From Planktothrix agardhii NIES-204 (GTDB lineage: Bacteria; Cyanobacteriota; Cyanobacteriia; Cyanobacteriales; Microcoleaceae): 64,000 nucleotides of DNA. Below the pieces are notes generated by a model. The model was not told where the DNA came from. It made no database searches and saw only the letters and a list, made by a program, of their open reading frames with translations. Every line of letters starts with the position of its first letter. The stretch's first letter is position 1. The stretch is taken from contig AP017991.1 in NCBI GenBank assembly GCA_003609755.1, positions 2,745,501 through 2,809,500 on the forward strand, given 5' to 3'. The translations under genes were made by a program, and so were the position numbers. Below are positions 18,533 through 26,991 of the stretch, one piece after another.

Positions 18533-18630
18533 GTAGGTGCGGGTTCGAGTGAGGGGTTATTGGTTGGGTGGGGGCGGGTTTATTAAGGTTGTTGGTGAGT
18601 GGCAAAATTCATCGGTGAACCCGCCCCTAC
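18533..18630. repeat. 98-bp element with 14-bp inverted ends
   Basis: GTAGGTGCGGGTTC at 18533-18546 and GAACCCGCCCCTAC at 18617-18630 are inverted with one mismatch, around a GT-rich centre. It is MITE-like and of a kind widely scattered in cyanobacterial genomes. It sits just past the 3' end of the decayed ATPase gene; no coding content is seen. Confidence 0.65.
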
Positions 18631-18772
18631 ATATAGAAACAGGATTTCTGGTTATTGACAATTCAAAATAAGATATTGTTGAATAATGGGAGAAACCTTA
18701 AAGTAGGTTTGCTGTTGCTGTTCTTCAGTTTCTATTAAACAACGGCGTTCTAAAGATTGAATCGCTTTAAAT

Positions 18773-20829
18773 CCCACATTCCGCAGATATTTAAGTCAAT
18801 TTAATTTTCAACTAAATTGTTCTAAATAAAAGCCCAAATGATTGCCATGTAATAATTTGGACTATTTTTAATGTAGAATAATAATTGCAGTAACTGAACC
18901 AATAAAAAGATGAAAAACCCCCTAGAAGCGATAGAAATCGTAAATTTAGACCATTTAGGAATAGTAGCAGGGATAATAGATGAGATGGAATTAGTAGAAG
19001 AAGTGAATAAAAAAGTGGGATTAAGAGGAAAAGAAGCCATAAGCCCAGGACAGGTAATGAAAGCAATGATTTTGAATGGATTAGGATTTTTGAGCGCGCC
19101 ACTGTACCTATTCGAGAACTTTTTCATTGGGAAAGCAACAGAACATTTAATAGGAGAAGGAGTAACAGCAGAGCAACTAAATGATGACAGAATCGGGAGA
19201 GCATTAGATAAATATTATGAAGTAGGAACAACAAATCTATTCACAGCAATAGCCCTAAAAGCCGCCCAAAAATTCCAAGTAGAAAAGGAAAGCGTACACC
19301 TAGATAGCAGTTCGATATCAGTAGAGGGAGAATACAAAAGTAAAGAAGAAGAAAATCAGGAAATAGAAGAAGAAATGAAAGCCATAAAAATAGTGCATGG
19401 ATACTCAAGAGATAAAAGACCAGATCTGAAACAATTTATAATAGATATGGTAGTAAGCGGAGACGGAGATGTGCCATTATATCTAAAAATAGATGACGGA
19501 AACGCCGATGATAAAAGCGTATTTGTAGAAAGACTAAAAGAATTTAAAAAGCAATGGACATTTGAAGGAATATGTGTAGCAGACAGTGCATTATACACAG
19601 CAGAGAATATAGGAGCAATGGCAGGAATGAAATGGATAACAAGAGTACCATTAAGTATAAAAGAAGCGCAAAATAAGATTGTAGAGATAGAAGAGGAAGA
19701 ATGGGAGCAGAGTCAAATAAAAGGATATAGAATAGCAACGAAATCAAGTGAGTACGCAAACATAAAACAAAGATGGTTAGTAGTAGAAAGTGAAGCCAGG
19801 AAAAAAGCAGCCCTAAAAAAAATATCAGAGCAAGTAGAAAAACAGTTAGAGAACGCCAAAGCATCACTGCGGAAGCTATTGAAACAAGAGTATGCTTGCA
19901 TAGCGGATGCAGAGATTGGGATAAAAATGTTATCAGATTCGTGGAAATATCACGAAATAAAAGAAATAAAATGCACAGAAAAAGCCAGTAAAAAAAGCCA
20001 AAGTAAAACAGAAAAAGGGAATCAAGAAAAGACAATAGTTTATCAAGTAACAGGAGAGATAGAACCTAGAGAATCAGTGATAGAAGCGGAAAAAATCAAA
20101 GCCGGAAGATTTATATTAGCGACAAATATATTAGACAAGAAAGAGGTGAGTAATGAAAAGCTATTAGCCGAATATAAAGCGCAGCAAAGTAACGAGAGAG
20201 GATTTAGATTTTTAAAAGATCCGTTATTTTTCACAGCAAGTGTATTCGTGAAAAAACCAGAGAGAGTGGAAGCAATAGCGATGATAATGGGATTGTGCTT
20301 GTTAGTGTATAACCTAGCTCAAAGAAAATTGAGAAAACAATTAGAAACAGCCCAAGAAGGGGTGAGGAATCAGGTCAAGAAAATCACGAATAAACCGACA
20401 ATGCGGTGGATATTTCAAATGTTTCAAGCGGTACATTTAGTCAGGATAAATGGGGAGAAACAAGTGAGTAACTTAACCCAAGAACGTCAAGAAATATTGC
20501 AGCATTTAGGGAAAGATTGCTGTCAATACTATTTAATGATTCCTGGGGGATAAAGATTAAAAGAAAGGGGGAAATAGTTGTAAAAAATCTAAGTTATGAG
20601 TCAAGATGAGAACTCTTGGCTGAAAAGAATTTGGTGATAAAATACAAATATATTAAAAAAATGGAGTTCTATTTCTATTAAAAAATAGTAATTATTTATG
20701 TTTAGTTAAATAGCGGTAAACTAGCTATATAATTTGATAGTAAAGCCTCGGAAGTTCACCGAAAAATTGGAATAGGTTTCTATTTTTTAGAATTAGTGGA
20801 AAATTTGACCCCTATCTGCGGAATGTGGG
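18773..20829 (+). mobile_element. IS1634-family insertion sequence, complete (2057 bp)
   Basis: Both ends are perfect 17-bp inverted repeats, CCCACATTCCGCAGATA at 18773-18789 and its complement at 20813-20829. The six bases TTAAAT flank it on both sides (18767-18772 and 20830-20835) as a target duplication. One intact transposase gene lies inside. The perfect ends and intact gene suggest a recent insertion. Bases 20554-20812 inside the element are AT-rich and hold no gene that I can see. Confidence 0.93.
18910..20553 (+). CDS. IS1634 family transposase (DDE)
   Basis: 547 residues of the IS4-like DDE transposase class. The N-terminal region (MKNPLEAIEIVNLDHLGIVAGIIDE) is the DUF4277 domain found in IS1634 transposases. 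Candidate catalytic acids are Asp in HLDSSSISV (near residue 136), Asp in CVADSALYT (near 222) and Glu in NERGFRFLKD (near 430). Codon use is much richer in A than in neighbouring genes (AGA for Arg, ATA for Ile), which marks it as foreign. The frame is complete and the element's ends are intact, so it may be active. Confidence 0.93.
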   Translation: MKNPLEAIEIVNLDHLGIVAGIIDEMELVEEVNKKVGLRGKEAISPGQVMKAMILNGLGFLSAPLYLFENFFIGKATEHLIGEGVTAEQLNDDRIGRALDKYYEVGTTNLFTAIALKAAQKFQVEKESVHLDSSSISVEGEYKSKEEENQEIEEEMKAIKIVHGYSRDKRPDLKQFIIDMVVSGDGDVPLYLKIDDGNADDKSVFVERLKEFKKQWTFEGICVADSALYTAENIGAMAGMKWITRVPLSIKEAQNKIVEIEEEEWEQSQIKGYRIATKSSEYANIKQRWLVVESEARKKAALKKISEQVEKQLENAKASLRKLLKQEYACIADAEIGIKMLSDSWKYHEIKEIKCTEKASKKSQSKTEKGNQEKTIVYQVTGEIEPRESVIEAEKIKAGRFILATNILDKKEVSNEKLLAEYKAQQSNERGFRFLKDPLFFTASVFVKKPERVEAIAMIMGLCLLVYNLAQRKLRKQLETAQEGVRNQVKKITNKPTMRWIFQMFQAVHLVRINGEKQVSNLTQERQEILQHLGKDCCQYYLMIPGG

Positions 20830-22327
20830 TTAAATACATCCGTTGCAGGTAATTTAGATATTTCTATTAATTCTGCAATTCCTAAAGGTGGTTTTTCTTG
20901 ACTCAGAGTAGTAATCACTGTTTTTTAAATCTTTGATAACCGTTCCAAATGCTGTTTTAAGATTTTGGTTAATTCATCGCCTATGTATAGATTATCATAT
21001 TTGATAAATTCTGCAACCTTTCCCCTAAAAATATCTTGAATCAGGGTAGCAACGATTTTTAACCATAGGGGATTTCCTTGATAAGTCTCAATTAACAAAT
21101 GCCATTGTTCCTCATCTGTTAATCGTTTTTCGCGTAAAATTTCCGTTGCTGCTGAACCCAAACCGGGTAATTTTAAACAGCGAATGGGTGCATTATCATC
21201 GGTTAAAGTAACAATATCTTGAGGAAGTTCCCAACTATTGAGAATTAAACAACTTTGATGGGAGGTTTCAGCAATTAATTTAAACAATAGGCTATAATTT
21301 TTAAAGTCAGGATGATATTGTCCGGCTAGGGTTCCTTAATTGAGTAAAGTTTGCACATCATCCAGAATAATCAGACAGCGTTTTGTTCTCAGATATTCGA
21401 TTAATAAAGATAATTTTTCTTCTAAACTAACAGGTAATTCCGTTAAGGATTGATTAGATAAAAATAGTAATAAATTTTTTAGGGTAATTTCCAAACTGGG
21501 GGAAGTATAAAAACTTCGCCATATAATTGCTTCAAATTCTGGTTGTAGGGTTTGAATTAAATAACGAGTTAGGGTAGTTTTACCAATACCACTTAATCCA
21601 ATAATAGAAACTAGGCGACAATTTTCTTGAATTATCCAATTTTGTAGGGTTTTTAATTCGTGAATGCGATCGCATATTTTCTTGATATCCGGTGCTGTTC
21701 CTAAGTCAATTTGTTGTTGTTTTGGGGAAGAAGGCGATCGCTCTTTGGGAATTATTGATGATGAGTTATTATTGCATATATTAACATGGCTAAGATTTAC
21801 AGACTCATTATAATTCAAAAAATAAGCTGATTGTGAGCGTTCCAAACTCGATATAATATTCGATTTCCTAATATTTTCACCTAAAATCCCTGAAAACATT
21901 TTCCATAATTGTGAGGCTAAATTTCTCACATAAGCCTCGGTAAGATAACATTCTTCTGCGATTTCAGAATATTTTTGGCCATCCCATACACCGCGCAAGA
22001 CGGCTTTTTGCAGATCATCCAGATGTTTTTCCGTCTCCGAAAAAACCACATTGTCTGCTAACTTTAAAAATTCTTCTATATCCATAACTCCACAACATAT
22101 CAGTATTTTCACTAGGATATCAGACTTTTTGTGATTTCACCTGACATTTTTCAAAATATTATGACAATTTATGACGAAAACGATTTTAATTATCTGCTTA
22201 AAAGTGATATTTTATTACTTTACAAAAATAGGTTTTTCATCCACACTATTTTTTAAATCAGTTCGTTTAGTCAGTTACTTATATTTATCAAAATTATCTC
22301 ACTTTTATCTAAATTCAGGGAAGATAT

Positions 22328-24010
22328 ATGTCTAATCCACTTTCGCCAGATCCTAGTCAGAATTTGCTCCCATCTACCAGTTTTTCTGCTTTGAATTGGA
22401 ACCCCCAGGAACCTAATCCAGCAGTTATTTTACAATCTGACTTATTAATCGGTCATATTAATCAAAACCCAAATATTACAGCACTCACGCCGAACCCCTC
22501 TGATAGTTTATTGCTGGCTCAAATTGAAGGATCAATTGCAACTATTGACCCTAATATAACGTTACCGAATGACAATTCCTTCGATGGGTTGACGGGTGAA
22601 GCAATGGATATTGTTAAGGAACAATTAACCCAGTTTGCCAAGGTTCCTAATTTTGTCGAAAAGATGAATTTAGCCTTTGGAGAAAGTTGGGATACTCAAG
22701 CTGCAAATAGTCTAACCCAAGATTGGTTAAACGGTGATTTTAGTTTAATTCCGCCAGTTAAATTTGTCTCGTCTGCCGAAATTGGTGGGGCGAATGGGGC
22801 TTTTGCATCGGCGACGGATACGATTTATTTATCGAGAGAATTATTGGCCGGGAATGGGGCAAATCCGGCGACGGTGGCCGATGTGTTGTTGGAAGAAATC
22901 GGGCATTCTGTTGATACGCGGTTGAATGTTGCGGACTCACCGGGAGATGAGGGGGCTGTTTTTGCCGCCGTTGTTCGAGACAAACAATTGAGCAAACCGG
23001 AAATTCTCGCTCTCAAATCCGAAGACGATACAGCAACTATTACTCTCGGCGGCAAAACTGTTTTCATAGAACAATCAACGCCCTCAGCATTTCAGATAAA
23101 CCTCAACTCAACTAATTACAGTCGTTCCGGTAATAAATTTGTTGCCAGTAACGGCACTGGCGGCACCTATCTCTGGTGTACAGACTTTGCTTTTGGTCGA
23201 GCCTTAGAAAAAGGTTTGCTTCAAAACTATAGCGGTTTGGGAGGAAAAATTTCAGGTAACGCAGGTGTTTGGGACGACCAGGCAGGTTCCTGGGGCCGTC
23301 AAGCCCGAGCTAACAGTCTTATAGTCTGGGACCCCAATCAAGGCGGTGCAGGTAGCGTAGGTCATGTAGGCTTTGTCGAACGAGTGAATTCTGACGGTTC
23401 TTTTGTGATTTCCGAAGCCAATTTTGGTTCGGCCAGAATGTCTTTCAACTCGCGTACTATTAACCCCGGTACTAATGCTTTTAATAGCGCTAAATTCGTA
23501 TATCTGTCAGGAAATCCGACACAGAATCCCATCACACAGAATCCCGTAACTGGCACGTTGTTCCGGGGTACAGTAGACGGACAACTTAACGTTCGCAGCA
23601 GCCCGGGAACGAACAGTTCTATAGTTGGTTCGCTGAGTCCCAACAGCAGTCGCAATTTTGACGCAGTTTCTCGCAGTACCACTGTTTGGGACGCTCGCGA
23701 ACAGCGCAATGATGATCGCTGGTTCCGCATTCAAAATACAAACCAGTGGGTTTCTGCTGCATTTATCACAGGCAATCCGTTATTTAACGGCGCCACTGAT
23801 GGAAATGTAAATGTCCGTAGTGGGCCAGGAACAAATTTCCCAGTAGTAAGTTCTCTGGCTACCAATAACAGCCGGACTTTTGACGCTACAACTGTGGGAA
23901 CAACGCACTGGGATGCGCGGGAAGGAAAAAATGAAAATCGTTGGTTCCGCTTGCAAAATACAGATCGGTGGGTATCAGCATCTTTTATCACCGGTAATCC
24001 AAGTTACTAA
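22328..24010 (+). CDS. CHAP-domain cell-wall protein with two SH3b repeats
   Basis: 560 residues. Residues 1-255 resemble the N-terminal module of large cyanobacterial secreted proteins, including LLEEIGHSVDTRLN (near 195), which looks like a metalloprotease helix with the first His of HExxH replaced. Residues about 262-395 form a CHAP amidase/endopeptidase domain, with the catalytic Cys in YLWCTDFAFGRA, His in GSVGHVGFVERV and the polar segment SFVISEANFG. Two bacterial SH3 domains follow (about 405-475 and 482-555; GQLNVRSSPGTNSSIVG and GNVNVRSGPGTNFPVVS). No classical signal peptide is seen, so export may use a type I or other leaderless route. It probably binds and cuts peptidoglycan, its own or a competitor's. 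Confidence 0.82.
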   Translation: MSNPLSPDPSQNLLPSTSFSALNWNPQEPNPAVILQSDLLIGHINQNPNITALTPNPSDSLLLAQIEGSIATIDPNITLPNDNSFDGLTGEAMDIVKEQLTQFAKVPNFVEKMNLAFGESWDTQAANSLTQDWLNGDFSLIPPVKFVSSAEIGGANGAFASATDTIYLSRELLAGNGANPATVADVLLEEIGHSVDTRLNVADSPGDEGAVFAAVVRDKQLSKPEILALKSEDDTATITLGGKTVFIEQSTPSAFQINLNSTNYSRSGNKFVASNGTGGTYLWCTDFAFGRALEKGLLQNYSGLGGKISGNAGVWDDQAGSWGRQARANSLIVWDPNQGGAGSVGHVGFVERVNSDGSFVISEANFGSARMSFNSRTINPGTNAFNSAKFVYLSGNPTQNPITQNPVTGTLFRGTVDGQLNVRSSPGTNSSIVGSLSPNSSRNFDAVSRSTTVWDAREQRNDDRWFRIQNTNQWVSAAFITGNPLFNGATDGNVNVRSGPGTNFPVVSSLATNNSRTFDATTVGTTHWDAREGKNENRWFRLQNTDRWVSASFITGNPSY

Positions 24011-24019
24011 TTGCGGATT

Positions 24020-24044
24020 GATAGGGGTAGTGCCTGCCCCTATC
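24020..24044 (+). terminator. hairpin after the CHAP gene
   Basis: GATAGGGG and CCCCTATC form an 8-bp stem with a 9-base loop ten bases past the stop codon. There is no long T run, so it is a weak or RNA-stabilising terminator. Confidence 0.5.
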
Positions 24045-24127
24045 CTCAATAAATACTTGGAGTAACGCAATACCTCAAAGCAGTCTCATAATGCCTTGGA
24101 TTTAGCGCAATTGTTTCTTTTTCCCAA

Positions 24128-24399
24128 AGTGCGATCGCCCTGATTTTCCCAAATAACAAAAGGTGCGATCGCTCTTTTGATTTTTGATCGGGCGATCATT
24201 TTCAGAACATCAAAAATATTTTGCTATAATCAATTTAACTTTGATAAAACGACGAAGCATTAATTAATATGAACATCACTTTTAAACAAAATTTGATTAA
24301 TACATTTGATAATTTAACTTCAGAAGAACGAGATCAACTGATTGAGTTTCTGCAAAAACGCCGGCTAGAGTTACAAGAACAAGAAATACTAAAATCTGT
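24128..24399 (+). repeat. duplicated segment, copy 1 (second copy 25642-25909)
   Basis: About 270 bp, almost identical to 25642-25909, differing by one base near the start and a 4-base indel just before the ATG. It carries the promoter region and the first 43 codons of a RelB-like antitoxin. Copy 1 continues into an intact gene; copy 2 breaks off. Confidence 0.95.
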
Positions 24400-24484
24400 C
24401 AAGCTGACACGAGAAGCCAAGAAAAATGGCACAGCTTTTTGTGGCACTGCGGAAGAAGCAATTGCAAATCTTTTGGCAGACTAA
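24269..24484 (+). CDS. type II antitoxin, RelB-like (71 aa)
   Basis: A 71-residue protein with a predicted helical N-terminal half (NLTSEERDQLIEFLQKRRLELQEQE) and a flexible C-terminal part (NGTAFCGTAEEAIANLLAD) that would wrap the toxin. It lies three bases before a RelE-type toxin gene, the usual antitoxin-first order, so its role rests on position more than on sequence. The pair probably represses its own promoter. The 5' two thirds of the gene is duplicated at 25779. Confidence 0.8.
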   Translation: MNITFKQNLINTFDNLTSEERDQLIEFLQKRRLELQEQEILKSVKLTREAKKNGTAFCGTAEEAIANLLAD

Positions 24485-24487
24485 TTT

Positions 24488-24775
24488 ATGAAAATAGTCT
24501 ATGAAAATAGTTTTAAAAGGTCATTTAAAAGATTAGTAAAGAAGAATCCCCAACTGCAAGAAAAAGTCATTTCAGTAATAACTTTATTATCTGAAGACCC
24601 TTTTATCCCATCCCTAAAAACCCATAAATTAAAGGGAAATCTGGATGGTTTGTGGTCTTGCTCTGTTGCCTATGATTGTAGAATTATTTTTGATATGGAA
24701 ACAATAGACGAGTCAACAGGAGAGGGGATTTTAAACTTATATTATATTGGTAGTCATGATCAGGCTTATAGTTGA
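24488..24775 (+). CDS. type II toxin, RelE/YafQ-type mRNA interferase
   Basis: 95 residues with the RelE-fold features: N-terminal strand MKIVYENSFKRSFKRLVKKNP, the middle HKLKGNLDGLWSCSVAYDCRIIF, and the end ILNLYYIGSHDQAYS, in which the final His and Tyr correspond to YafQ-type active-site residues. Such toxins cut mRNA on the ribosome. It is complete and directly downstream of its antitoxin gene. Confidence 0.88.
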   Translation: MKIVYENSFKRSFKRLVKKNPQLQEKVISVITLLSEDPFIPSLKTHKLKGNLDGLWSCSVAYDCRIIFDMETIDESTGEGILNLYYIGSHDQAYS

Positions 24776-24930
24776 TATGATTTTGATTTTTGAAAGTGCG
24801 ATCGCTCTTTATTTAGAAAATGCGATCTGGCTTTTTTTCCGAAAGTGCGATCTCCCCCACAATAGATTATAATTGAATAGCCTAACTCACTCGACAGATT
24901 AAATAACATAATCAATTGAGGTAATTTTAA

Positions 24931-25140
24931 ATGAAATTAACAGCAACAGAGCAAGGATTATTAATACCTAAAGAAATGTTAGGAAAAGACCAAGAGTTTG
25001 AAATCATTCAAGAACAGGAAAAAATTATTATTACGAGTATCAAAAAAGAATCTTCTATTTGGGATTTAGGTTCAAACCCTGTGGAATGTGATGTAAAAGA
25101 TGGCGCAGTTAACCATGATCATTATCTGTATATTCCATGA
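24931..25140 (+). CDS. AbrB-like antitoxin of a broken VapBC pair (69 aa)
   Basis: The start MKLTATEQGLLIPKEMLGK is like the swapped-hairpin AbrB/VapB DNA-binding fold, and the tail (DLGSNPVECDVKDGAVNHD) matches the toxin-binding ends of cyanobacterial VapB proteins. The stop overlaps the toxin ATG as ATGA (25137-25140). Its toxin is truncated, so this antitoxin no longer has a complete partner here. Confidence 0.75.
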   Translation: MKLTATEQGLLIPKEMLGKDQEFEIIQEQEKIIITSIKKESSIWDLGSNPVECDVKDGAVNHDHYLYIP

Positions 25141-25169
25141 AAAATATCTATTTTTTAGATACCAGCTAT

Positions 25170-25321
25170 ATTTTAGCTCTGGAAATAAGAAATGAAGACG
25201 CTCATAAAAAAGTATTACAAAATTGGGCAGCTTTAGCAAGCTCCAAACCTTTTTTAGTAACCACAACTTATGTTTTTGATGAAGTTGTCACTTTTTTTAA
25301 TAGTCGCAACTTTCATTATAA
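25170..25321 (+). repeat. 152-bp perfect duplicate (partner 26992-27143)
   Basis: 152 bases identical at both sites, containing codons 12-61 of the PIN toxin. Flanking bases differ on both sides at both copies, so each copy is a fragment cut at a different point. Confidence 0.95.
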
Positions 25322-25360
25322 TGCCAGCGACCAAACCGAACTATCAACAAGAACATTCAT
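25316..25360 (-). pseudogene. second VapC-type toxin, only the first 14 codons
   Basis: ATG at 25360 overlaps the antitoxin stop as ATGA, and the frame reads MNVLVDSSVWSLAL before a stop created at the junction. MNVLVDSSVW is the typical first strand of VapC with the catalytic Asp. Everything past base 25322 belongs to the other toxin fragment. Confidence 0.75.
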
Positions 25361-25557
25361 GTTGTTTGTCGCTGTTGCTTGTAGTTATAATCTTCATCGT
25401 AGTCAATAGTACCAAACAATTCCAATATTTTTAGTTGTTTGCGACGTTGAATATACTCGCGTAAAGCTGCTTCAATTAATGTAGTAGGTGTTGGATGGTT
25501 ACTCAAATCAAGAGCTTCTTGAAGAAGAGTTTTGTCAATTTCGAGCGTAGTTACCAT
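25357..25557 (-). CDS. VapB-family antitoxin (66 aa), toxin partner lost
   Basis: Starts at ATG 25557 (MVTTLEIDKTLLQEALDLSN), eight bases after an AGGAGGA ribosome binding site. The ribbon-helix-helix pattern (strand TTLEID, helix LLQEALDLS, helix LIEAALREYIQRRKQLKIL) and tail (LFGTIDYDEDYNY) match the VapB/DUF2191 antitoxins. It is intact while the overlapping toxin is cut to 14 codons, so the gene is an orphan antitoxin. Confidence 0.85.
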   Translation of the reverse strand: MVTTLEIDKTLLQEALDLSNHPTPTTLIEAALREYIQRRKQLKILELFGTIDYDEDYNYKQQRQTT

Positions 25558-25641
25558 GTATTTTCCTCCTGCAAGTAGGGTATGACACAATTGCCACCAG
25601 ACAATACTGTAATTCTAGTGTAGCACTGAAATTCCATCAAT

Positions 25642-25909
25642 AGTGCGATCGCCCTTATTTTCCCAAATAACAAAAGGTGCGATCGCTCTTTTGATTTTTG
25701 ATCGGGCGATCATTTTCAGAACATCAAAAATATTTTGCTATAATCAATTTAACTTTGATAAAACGACGAAATATTAATATGAACATCACTTTTAAACAAA
25801 ATTTGATTAATACATTTGATAATTTAACTTCAGAAGAACGAGATCAACTGATTGAGTTTCTGCAAAAACGCCGGCTAGAGTTACAAGAACAAGAAATACT
25901 AAAATCTGT
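25642..25909 (+). repeat. duplicated segment, copy 2 (first copy 24128-24399)
   Basis: Near-identical to 24128-24399. The match stops inside the antitoxin gene at AAAATCTGT, after which the sequence goes to an AGTGCGATC motif, the same motif that begins the repeat. HIP1-like GTGCGATCGC strings at both borders could have served as recombination sites. Confidence 0.93.
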
Positions 25910-25979
25910 AAGTGCGATCACGTCTCTCCCAATCACCAAAAGCGCTATACGGCCTAAAAACTCAAGGACTCACCAATAA
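25779..25979 (+). pseudogene. truncated copy of the RelB-like antitoxin
   Basis: The first 43 codons equal those of the gene at 24269, then the frame diverges (SAITSLPITKSAIRP) and stops. No toxin gene follows. It could still bind the shared operator if the N-terminal part is the DNA-binding half, but that is speculation. Confidence 0.8.
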
Positions 25980-26040
25980 CATTAGCCAAACTTTAATTGA
26001 TATTTGCTATCATATCCTTAACAAATAACCCAAGAAATGT

Positions 26041-26244
26041 ATGAAAATTAGAGCAATCATCCATCCCGCCGAAGAAGGTGGCTATTGGGCAGAAGTTCCC
26101 GCTCTTCCTGGGTGCATTACCGAAGGAGACACCATCGAAGAAGTGATGATTAATTTAAAAGATGCTATTGAGGGTTGGCTCGAAGTTGCGAATAGTCGTG
26201 AAGCCATTGCTTCCACAGATAAAATTGTGGAGATTGCGGTATGA
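26041..26244 (+). CDS. hicB: HicB family antitoxin (67 aa)
   Basis: Short HicB: the partial RNase H-like fold is clear in MKIRAIIHPAEEGGYWAEVP and ALPGCITEGDTIEEVMINLKDAIEGWL. There is no separate DNA-binding domain, as in the short UPF0150-type members. Stop overlaps the hicA start as ATGA (26241-26244), so translation is coupled. Confidence 0.92.
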   Translation: MKIRAIIHPAEEGGYWAEVPALPGCITEGDTIEEVMINLKDAIEGWLEVANSREAIASTDKIVEIAV

Positions 26245-26450
26245 AATCTATTTCGGGCAAACAACTTTGTAAAATAGTAGAGCAGAAAGGTTGGGTTTTG
26301 AAAAGAATTACAGGCAGTCATCATATCTATGAAAACCCAGAATTAGAACAAATTTTGTCAATTCCAGTTCACCGCAATCAAGATTTGAAAGTGGGAACCT
26401 TGAGAGCCTTAATGAAAATAGCCCGGCTATCTGAGGAAGATTTACTCTGA
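26241..26450 (+). CDS. hicA: HicA family toxin, mRNA interferase (69 aa)
   Basis: A double-stranded-RNA-binding-fold toxin. MKSISGKQLCKIVEQKGWVL and ITGSHHIYENPE contain the catalytic His in GSHH; IPVHRNQDLKVGTLRALMKIA completes the fold. It is full length. This is the clearest complete toxin-antitoxin module in the island, with antitoxin before toxin. Confidence 0.93.
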   Translation: MKSISGKQLCKIVEQKGWVLKRITGSHHIYENPELEQILSIPVHRNQDLKVGTLRALMKIARLSEEDLL

Positions 26451-26623
26451 TTGTTAATTCAAGTTTTCGCAGTAATTTGAGGGATATCGTCAAGCCGATG
26501 CTTGTCAAGAGTCATAGCTACCTTTCTCCCATACCCCAAATCACCAAAAAGTGCGATCGCCTTTTTTTATAAAGAGCCAAAAGCACGATCTTTTTTGATC
26601 TAACTTATACTTTTCTTATATTT

Positions 26624-26887
26624 CTAAGCAACAGCGAGTTCATATTGCAGAACTAAAATTTCATCTGCTTTCAAAATAGCCATAGCATATTCAATCCCTT
26701 GACTATCAGCAAACTCCACTAAATACTGACATTCCTTGCCCGTATCATACACTTCAACAATAGTTCCCACAAGTCCTACTGGTAAACTAGAAACAGATTC
26801 ATATTCCGGTTCCACTAGCGTTAACCGTGTATTTAAAACAGGCTTGAGAATAGCAACAGAATCCAAAAGTTTAAGGTGTTTTGTCAT
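26624..26887 (-). CDS. DUF4926 domain protein (87 aa)
   Basis: A small beta-rich protein: KLLDSVAILKPV, then SSLPVGLVGTIVEVYD and CQYLVEFADSQGIEYAMAILKADEI match DUF4926, a family of unknown function often found beside toxin-antitoxin genes and DUF6883 proteins in cyanobacteria. No partner is seen next to it, and the DNA upstream (26888-26991) is debris fused to a PIN fragment. Confidence 0.8.
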   Translation of the reverse strand: MTKHLKLLDSVAILKPVLNTRLTLVEPEYESVSSLPVGLVGTIVEVYDTGKECQYLVEFADSQGIEYAMAILKADEILVLQYELAVA

Positions 26888-26991
26888 AGTTTAAGAAAAG
26901 CTGAAATCAAACGAGGATTAGAATTAGTTGAAGTAATTTCCCAAATTGTCCTAAGCTCAATCCCTGCTGTATCGGGTACAGTCCAATCAAC

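Larger units (their letters stand above)
18652..22085 (-). pseudogene. NB-ARC type ATPase with vMAP-like N-terminal HTH, broken
   Basis: Reading from ATG 22085: a helix-turn-helix region (MDIEEFLKLADN ... YVRNLASQLWKM) of the kind at the N terminus of vWA-MoxR-associated cyanobacterial proteins, then an NB-ARC P-loop (IIGLSGIGKTTLTRYL) and LIILDDVQTLL. The frame then meets TAA (21334-21336), continues in the same frame as GTLAGQYHPDFKNY, meets a second TAA (20925-20927), continues in frame as KTVITTLSQEKPPLGI, and is split by the IS at 18773-20829 before finishing at TAA 18652. With IS and one target copy removed, the tail reads on as VFKAIQSLERRCLIE. Parts 20925-21287 and 21336-22085 are open on their own. 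An ATG at 22112 would add nine residues. Confidence 0.88.
25137..25409 (+). pseudogene. VapC-type PIN toxin, 3' end lost
   Basis: The N-terminal 61 residues are a PIN domain start (IYFLDTSYILALEIRNEDAH, with the first catalytic Asp, and TTTYVFDEVVTFF with the conserved Glu). From base 25322 the frame runs into the opposite-strand remains of another VapC gene, so residues after HYN are unrelated and the last catalytic Asp residues are missing. The genuine continuation (KAVEVGSRTLIN) survives in the second copy at 26992-27180. Confidence 0.85.

Noticed and set aside
18812-19127. Two hydrophobic minus-strand frames opposite the transposase start
   Set aside because: They are shadows of the A-rich transposase coding strand; hydrophobicity arises from its reverse complement.
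20925-21336. In-frame TAA codons as programmed readthrough or recoding sites in the NB-ARC gene
   Set aside because: No recoding signals are evident and the same gene is also split by an IS, so decay is the simpler reading.
22758-23991. Several minus-strand frames within the CHAP/SH3 gene
   Set aside because: No family resemblance, no ribosome binding sites, and they lie wholly inside a well-supported gene.
24100-24870. Recurring GTGCGATCGC strings as a CRISPR-like array
   Set aside because: Spacing is irregular and the motif is HIP1 with short flanks, found across the whole window; no cas genes are present.
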